Positions 56,706 to 64,000 of a DNA stretch of 64,000 bases are shown here, in pieces. The translations under genes were made by a program, and so were the position numbers. Source of the DNA: Hevea brasiliensis (lineage: Eukaryota; Streptophyta; Magnoliopsida; Malpighiales; Euphorbiaceae); NCBI RefSeq assembly GCF_030052815.1, contig NC_079503.1, positions 50,386,735 to 50,450,734 of the forward strand, read 5' to 3'. A model generated the notes under the pieces. That model ran no database searches. It worked only from the letters and a program-made list of their open reading frames with translations, and was not told the DNA's origin. Within the stretch, counting starts at the first letter, position 1. Each line of letters opens with the position of its first letter.

Positions 56706-58312
56706 TGTAATGCCCTCACTGTTGGTAATCCGTATGTTCTACTATTCCGATGACTAACATTTGTTTAGATAGTCAGAATATTTGGAACTATATTTAAACT
56801 AGAGTGAGGAGATATAAATTGATGAAATAAAGACTAAGAAAAATTAAGAAAAAATAAAAGAAATGAAATGTAACTAGGTTAAAAGAGTCGAAACCACGGC
56901 GATGGGTGACCATATCGGGAAGTCACTACATAGACAGTTGATTACCCTAAACTCACGAGGAATCCTAGGAAATAATTTTCGGGAGTTAATTAAAAGTTTA
57001 CTGAGGTACAAATAACATTAAAAATGTTAAAGAAAATTTAGTTAATCAATACAGACGAAAATAAAAATGGAATATATAGTATAGAATTAAAGGAACCGTC
57101 GGGTCAGGAATTTAGTCGGTATTACTGAAAAAGTTTGACTATGACCCGAAGAGGGGTATTTTGGTCATTTAGCACCTAGAGTCGACTTTTAACCTAAATG
57201 TCCATTAAAATGAGTGATATTAAAATTTTGAAAACCCCATTAAAACACGAAACTATATGTAATGTAATTAAAGGAAACATAAGGAGAATTATTAGAATTA
57301 TTAACAGTTTAATTATTATAATGAATAAACAAATTCTTAGTGGAGTATAAATAGCATAAGGTGATAAAATTAATCCACTTCACTTCATCTTCTTCCTCAT
57401 TTCATCACCATAACCGAACCTAATTCCCCATTCTTCCTCCATGATTTCTCTCATCCAAGCTTCAAATTCCTTCCATTTTCATCATAATTCTCACAAGTTC
57501 CTTCACAAAAATTAGTCTCCATACCTTGGGAAGTCTATAGGCAGCAAGGGAAAAGAGAAATCTTGAAATTTTCACAAGGTTGAGAAGCAGCCATTAAAGG
57601 TTAGTGCATGTTTTCTTTTCCTTCCTTTGTTAAATCTTGATTTGAGATTAAAATGAGTGAGTATAACATGAAATTGAAAGAAAATGATTAGTAATTTAGA
57701 ATCCTCATTTCGGTATCCTTTGAAAATATGGGAGATTGATAAATTCATGCATGTAAATGGTGATCAGTGATGTTAATGGATAAGTAGATTAAGTTGGATG
57801 TGTTAGAATGTGATTGCATGTGTATGTTGTGATTGACAAATTAGAGTTAGGGTTTTGACCTAACTATTGGAGACTTTATGTAATTGCTGGAATTTGGTTT
57901 TGTGAGATGAATTAATGATGCTTAGAAGTACCATGAATGTTAATTAGTTCGGGAGTTGGAGGAAATGAAATTTGGAAGTGTACATTTTAAATGTAAGTTG
58001 AGACTTGGTAATCCAGTGAATGTTTTGAGTCATAACTGAAATTGTGTTGCTCCAATTGGTATGAAGCCAATTGGAGATGAAACTAGACCTAAAATGCTCC
58101 ATTTTTCATGGGGAAACCATGCCCAAATTATGTCCATAATTTGACCAAATTATTGTCCCAATCCGGATGACCATTTAGTGAACCTAGAAAAATGACCAAA
58201 TAAATAGTACACATTCATTTGGCCATAACTCTCTCTAGATAGGTCCAAATAACATGAATTTAATATCATTGGAAAGCTTAGATATAGGACTACAACTTTC
58301 ATGAAGATCACA
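56706..58312 (+). repeat. LTR of element A (partial, interrupted by B)
   Basis: Starts TGTAATGCCCTCACTG and shares the first ~100 bp pattern (TCCGTA.GT.CTACT.TTCCGATGAC) with the LTRs of F and C, so it is a Tekay-type LTR. TATAAATAG at 57346-57354 and a CT-rich stretch after it fit a promoter. At 58313 the LTR of B interrupts it. Left flank is AAAAG; the partner duplication is outside the window. No gene. Confidence 0.78.
57346..57354 (+). promoter_or_regulatory. TATA box of element A LTR
   Basis: TATAAATAG, 640 bp into the LTR, followed by CTTCATCTTCTTCCTC within 50 bp, the same arrangement as in element F. Confidence 0.65.
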
Positions 58313-61300
58313 TCTAACACCCTTATGTTCGGTAGTGCGTTCTACTGTTACGGTGACTAGTGTCTGTCCGGACAAATAGGATGCCTAGAACTACATTTAA
58401 ATGTTAGTGAGGAGACATAAAATAATGAAATACAAGAAAGGAAAATAAAAGAAAAACAAAGGAAAAATAATAGCAATGAAATGTAACCAAGTTAAACGAG
58501 CCGAAAACCGTAGCGATGGGTGACCCTACGGGGAAGTTGTGGCGTGGACCGTTGACTAGCCCTGGGCCACGAGGAACCCTAGAAAATATTTTTAAGACTT
58601 AAATAAACATCTATTGAAGTATAAATGACATAGGAAATGTCAAAAAAAAAATTAATTAATTAGTACAAAGAAAAACGAGAAATCGAGAAACCGATAAAAA
58701 TCGATGTTACCAAAAAAGCGGGAATACAACCCGAATAGGGACATTGTGGTCAATTGACACCCCAAGTTGACTTTTGACCTCAATGTCCATTAAAAATAAG
58801 TGGTATTACACTTTGAAAATATCATGAAAAATAAAAATATAGTACATAATGCAAATAATGGAAGTAATGAGGCAAATTTACAAATTTAGTAACTTTAATT
58901 AAATAAATCATTTCCTAAATTAGTGCTCCTCTAACTCACATTGTGGGATACCTTTATTAAGCATTTGGACATATTAAACTTCATCTTCAACCTCATTTCA
59001 TAACCAACCGAAACTAACTCCCATGAAAGCTCCTATGGCCGCCCCATTTTCCACCTTCATCTAACCATGATGAAGCTTTGTTCTTCCTGAATTCCTTCAC
59101 TAAAGTTGGACTATACAACTTGGCAAAGAGTGTGGCAGAAAAAAGGGAAGGATTTGAAGAAGTTTTAACAAGCTTTAAAAGAGGTAAGTGCTTGTTTTCC
59201 ATTATTTCTTCATTAAAGTTGTAGTTGAGGTTGTGGGGTGTTAGATTATGGAAGAAATTATGAGATTTGATGAGTTATTTAAGTGTACCATTTTGGGCAG
59301 CCATGGAAGTGAAAGGTAAGTGGTTTGTTCCTATATGAATTTAATGGGTAATGAAGTTAATTAGAGTACTTATATGTATAGGAGTGATTTACCATGTATA
59401 AAGTGTGATTGTAAGTTGAAAAGTGAAAATGGAAGTTTGATATGTATGTGTATTATTTTAGCAGCCTCATGATGAAGATTGAAGTATTTAAATTCATGAA
59501 AAGGTTTTTGAATTATGGTACTAAAAGTGGCAGCTTATGTGTATGATTGAGTAGAGAATAAATATGTAATTTGATTATGGAAGTTATGTGTAATAATTAT
59601 GACTGTTTATGTGTATATATTATTGGGTTTGGACTTTATGAATTATGATTGCATTTGGTGTATTGTGAAGTTGTTATATTCTATCCAAGTTGACCTATAA
59701 TGTAAAGAAATGAATGGTTATGGTTAGTATCAAATGCGGAATGGTTTGGAGAAGTGAAGATATAGTTGGTGAATGTGTGTTTGATTTGGTGTTTGAAAGG
59801 CATGTAGAGAGCAGTGTTCAAATGAGCCTATAACCCTAAGTTTGTGACTCTAATTGGTATGAGGCTAATTAGAGGTGAAACTAGTCACAAAATGTGCTAA
59901 CTTTTATGAAGAAAGCCTACCTAAATTCTGTCCAAAAAGTGACATGAGAGTTGACTAAATATGGATTAGTGACTTTGCAAACCTGAAAATTGACCATTTG
60001 GATAGCAGTTAGTTTTTTGGCCATAACTCACTCAAAACAGGTCCAATTGACCTGAAATTTATACAATGGATAGCTTAGACATAGAGCTACAACTCTTATG
60101 AAGACACCAAAATCCAGAAATGACCATAAGCAAGTCAAAATGCTTGCAAATATTCGGGTATAAGAACTGCCGGAACCGGAAATGACCTAAAAATGACCTA
60201 AGTTTACCATTTTAGTGCAATCTGACCAACAATAGTAAAATGACCATAACATGGTCTAGTAAACTCCAAATGACCTAAAATTTGAGGCAAAAGTTCACTA
60301 AGACATAGACCTACAAGTTTGTAAGTCAGACCAGAAATTGAAAACCGAGGGAACTAGGTCATCCAATTAGGTCAAAATAACTTATCAAAATCCGATAAAT
60401 TGCAATAAAATGCAATACACTTGAAAATGAATTTGGTAACATGTATCAAGACTAAAGGACTATAAAATTTGATACATTGGTAACATTAAAATTTATTCCC
60501 CTAGTGTGCATTAAGAGTCAACATTATAGGTTGACTAAGGAAAGCAATAGTATTAAATAATTTAATTATTGAACCTTATTGTTAGAGACATTTTAAATAA
60601 GTACTGAAACACTTTAAATTGTGTGTTTTAGTTAGCAAAGACTCAGGGAAGAGGAAGGAAACACTGAGTCAGGGCCAAGAGGTTACTCTTCAGAGGATTG
60701 TGCAAGACAGTTGTTTCTTTTGAATTTTCAATTGAAATAAATTATGACAATTTGTCTGTTATTGCTTAAATTGTGGAAAAGATTGTTTAAATGGAATTTG
60801 ATGGATACTTATTGCTTGAAAAATATTGTAAATGGTTTGAAACCACAGCTATCATGTATATTTGATTGAATTCCTCGCTAGCTTTTCTTGTGGGACGAAG
60901 TGGCTTTGAATTCCCTCTCTGGCTGAAGTGTTGAGATGTGTACTAGTTGAGGTGTGTGCCAATTGAGGACAAATAGGATGAGTACTCATATAATTGCTAG
61001 CTAGATATATTACTCCTCATTAGCCATCGGCTTTTGGGACAAATTGAACTATGGAATCATGATTAAGCTGTGTGTGTGATTTATTGATATTTATTGTGAT
61101 ATTGTGAAATGGGGTTTAATTCTTTATGACATTCACTGTCTTTTGAATTCAACTATGATTTTAAGTATCCACAGTTCATATGATTTATGGTTTATGGTTT
61201 TAAATTTCATTTTCTTAATGTTGTGCACTCCTGAGACATTGGCTCAGTGATAGCTTTTTCATTGCTGTCGCAGGTAGACAGACGGACAGAGCAACAGAGT

Positions 61301-61871
61301 AGGCTGCTTGTGCTACATTTTGAGATTTCGCCGGGCATATTGAGTATACCATATTTTTCTAGTCTTTATTGTAATGTATATGCACTGTATGTATATATTG
61401 TACTTGGTCTTGAGCATTTGTAAACTAAAATTGTAAATTATTTTGGCTTGTAAAAATATTGTAACATATTTCTCTTATCTCAGCTTTTGGAAACACTGGA
61501 AAATTAATGTTAAATTGAGTTGACAAATGTTGAGAAGTTTATTGTCTTGAACTATTATTGGAGTTTGGGATTGAAGAAATATATTGGAAGTACTTTTTAC
61601 AGGTTCTTGAAGAACTGTTTTATCCAAAATACAGATGGCACTCTGCCAAAATTTTTACAGAAATTATTGATACTCAAATTTGTTATTTGGTTTCACTTCA
61701 ATTACAAATATTTTAATACCTGTCAAAAGTGCTCACCACTGTAAAAAGAAATAAGAAAAGGTTTAAAATTCCTTATAGTGTATTTAATGAGTTATCAGCA
61801 GGCGAAGTTTGGTAATTCATTAGGTATACTATGGGATCATATTATGCCTTACGGAGGGGTAAGGTGTAACA
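58313..61871 (+). repeat. 5' LTR of element B, 3559 bp
   Basis: Starts TCTAACACCC (TG changed to TC) and ends AAGGTGTAACA, followed by a primer site. In reverse complement it matches the termini and interior of S1, S2 and S3, so it is the same family in the opposite orientation. It holds a CTGAG/CTCAG hairpin (61231-61247) and a decayed CCAATTGG-type repeat (~59850). Open frames at 59014 (minus) and 61520 are unsupported. Confidence 0.85.
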
Positions 61872-61879
61872 TGTTTTAA

Positions 61880-61891
61880 TGATATCAGAGC
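61880..61891 (+). other. Primer binding site of element B
   Basis: TGATATCAGAGC, one mismatch (G to A) from the initiator-Met-tRNA site, 8 bp after the LTR. Confidence 0.82.
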
Positions 61892-62059
61892 TAGTTTTTA
61901 AATTTTGTCTTCACCTGCATTTAAATATTATTTCTTCATAGTACAATTGCTCAATGTCATTGTTTGATACATACAGTACATTACATTATAAATATGCACT
62001 AACGGGAGGAAATCTCCTTGTGTTATTTTTTTAGGAGGTATAATATCCTCTAATTGACT

Positions 62060-62091
62060 ATGGAAGAAGGGGACCGTTCAGTCGATCAATC
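62060..62091 (+). pseudogene. Element B gag, first codons only
   Basis: ATG at 62060 opens MEEGDRSVDQS, the acidic start expected of a chromovirus gag at this distance from the primer site. It is cut after about 11 codons by S3. The rest of B lies past the right edge of the window. Confidence 0.6.
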
Positions 62092-64000
62092 TGTCACACT
62101 TTACCCCTCTGTAAGGCATAACATGATCCCGTAGAATTCCTAATGAACTATCGAACTTCACCTACCGATAACTCATTAAGTACCCTACAAGGGATTTTAA
62201 AACAATTTTCTTACTTTCATAAGTGACAAGCATTTTCTACTAGGTATTAAAACATTTAATTAGATTTTGAAAACTAATTAAAATTCTTGTCTCATTTTAT
62301 TTTTCCGCAAATTTTATAAAAATTTCGGCAGAGTGCCGTCTGTACTTTGAGAAAACAGTTCTTCAAATACCTGTAAAAAGCACTTCCAAAGATTTATCTT
62401 AACAACTTCATCAATTTCACAACCATGCCAACCAATTTCAACATCATTTTTCAATTTCCAAAATTCAACAATCGTCAAAATACTACCAATTAATTTCATT
62501 CAAATTAAAATAAAATATTTCCATTCATATCTCATTAAAGATAAAACAATTTATATACATCATTCCAAAAATATACATTAGGAAAAATCCAAACCAAAAT
62601 TTATTACAAGCTTTATACAACTGATCATAACCAATTTTACATGTCCATACAGTTACATACATTTACACATATCAAAATAGTTTTTATAATCAAGGTATAA
62701 AATATGCCCGATAGAACTTTAGGGTAGGTTGCTCCACAATCCTTAGCAGCTCACTCTGCTGCTCCTCTAGTCTCTATATCTGCGACAGTAATAACAGCCA
62801 TCGCTGAGTACTAGGACTCAGTGGTGCACAACAAACTAAAATAACCTTTATGCAAAATTTAAATCATACTTATTCAAAAATTAAACTGAACATGAAATAT
62901 AAATTCAAAACCTGATTTATAAGATTTTAATCTAAACAATTTCATTTGAAAAGTCTCAAAAAAAATTTCATCAAAACACACAGTTATATCATGCCATTCG
63001 AAACAAATATCATCTCAGCAGCCAAAGGCTAAGGAGAAGTCACAACACAAGGCTAGCTAGCTCAAATATATGGGAACCCATTCTTTTTCTTCTTCTACTG
63101 GCACACACCTCAACACTTCAGCTAGAGAAGGAATCAAAATTTGAAACTGATTTCCCCCACTAGTCATGCTAGTGAGGTATTCAAATATGTGGTCATGACA
63201 CTGTGGTTTCAAAACTGTCTTAACAATTTACTAAACATTTATTGTCATTTTAAACACAAATAATTAATCTTTCAACAATTTAAATCAAAAGCATAATAAA
63301 CTTTTCAATTCAATTATGTCACAATTTCATATCTCAATTCATTCAAAACAATATGCAGAAGAAAATTTACAAAATTTCATGTTATGCACAAACCTTATAC
63401 GAGTCGCCTCTTAGCCTTGACTCGATCCCTCGGGTTCTTTCTCAGTATTCTTTTCCATTGAAACACACAGTTTCACAGTGTTTCAATATCATAACTTATC
63501 ATAAATCCAAAAATAAATTCAAATTTACTTTTACCTAGCTTTAATATGCTAAACTTGGCGTTCTTTAAAATTTATTTTTCGGGGTTACTATTCACTACAC
63601 TATTCAAGTCAATTTGTTGACTTTTCTAATGCTTAATGGGTATGGGAATTCCAATTTCACCCACATACCATATTTTGGTAACTAAATTTGCTGGTTTTGG
63701 TTGTTTACTCAATTTTGAAGTCTTTTAGGCAAATTTACAAATTTTCAGTTTTGATGTCCTATGTTGCACTATTCCATTGGTCATGTTGCTGTTAGAATTT
63801 AGCTAAGTTTTCTTCATATAAATTGTTCCTTATTGTCTTAAATTTATTCTCCTTTTTGAATCACTCCACTTGGAGTTTTTTAGCTCAAGTTATAGCTATT
63901 TGAATCATAACTACTGGATTGGTCTAACCCAGATTTCTGGGCACCAAAACTAGTTCTAGCAGTTTAAAGTCACCAACTTTGGGTGGCTTCTTAGTTAAGG
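62092..64000 (-). mobile_element. S3: gypsy LTR (solo or part of an element), cut by window end
   Basis: Starts TGTCACACTTTACCC inside gag of B and is collinear with S1 (1914-4880), including the CTGAGT/ACTCAG hairpin at 62804-62821. It keeps about 530 bp (63215-63745) missing from S1. The left flank CAATC would be the target duplication; its partner is outside the window, so whether this is a solo LTR or an element end cannot be decided. No gene. Confidence 0.85.

Noticed and set aside
1..64000. Host genes, tRNA or rRNA
   Set aside because: Every long open frame with a recognisable motif belongs to gag or pol of an LTR element; the tRNA-like words are primer sites. No host gene could be supported.

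Overview
The window is plant nuclear DNA, almost certainly from a dicot, made up wholly of LTR retrotransposons inserted into one another. I see no host gene, tRNA, rRNA or CRISPR array. The plant assignment rests on Ty3/gypsy chromovirus polyproteins (Tekay/Del-like: CCHC gag, DPGS protease, RT, RNase H, DD35E integrase and a C-terminal chromodomain-like tail), initiator-Met-tRNA primer sites, AT-rich LTRs of 2-4.6 kb, and Ty1/copia elements with a YVDD reverse transcriptase. The species cannot be told from the sequence.

Element names used here. D (1-11282, minus): Tekay-like, 3' LTR cut by the window edge, 5' LTR truncated at 11282, interrupted by solo LTR S1 (1914-4880, target duplication CTTTC). 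Copia-2 (11283-24802, minus): only a 5' LTR plus leader remain. Inside its LTR sits G (12327-23148, minus, duplication GGTCT), a gag-only non-autonomous gypsy element with two 4575-bp LTRs. C (24803-49051, plus): integrase end and 3' LTR of a chromovirus. F (27351-47271, plus, duplication ACTAA): the most complete gypsy element, inserted in C's LTR. Copia-1 (34540-44020, minus, duplication CCCTT): inserted in the chromodomain region of F, with LTRs about 1% diverged by eye, so the youngest insertion here. E (49052-56705, plus): older chromovirus pol and 3' LTR, interrupted by solo LTR S2 (49306-53396, duplication GTGGA). A (LTR from 56706) lies in E's LTR, B (LTR 58313-61871, then the start of gag) lies in A, and S3 (from 62092 past the right edge) lies in B.

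The nesting gives a relative history. On the left-centre, E received C, C received F, and F received copia-1; C also received copia-2, which received G. On the right, E received A, then B, then S3. Six insertions are fixed by exact 5-bp target duplications read from the sequence. The junction at 11282/11283 matches no insertion end and looks like a deletion or rearrangement scar, or an assembly join.

The points most worth following up are: a 74-80 bp GT-AG intron-like insertion at the same codon boundary of integrase in D and F and precisely absent from C and E; a hairpin kept by compensatory change in nearly all gypsy LTRs; a second inverted repeat and a decayed module of about 200 bp that recurs through the LTRs; a gag-only element that kept intact ends; and coding decay dominated by CAG/TGG to TAG changes, as expected from cytosine methylation.
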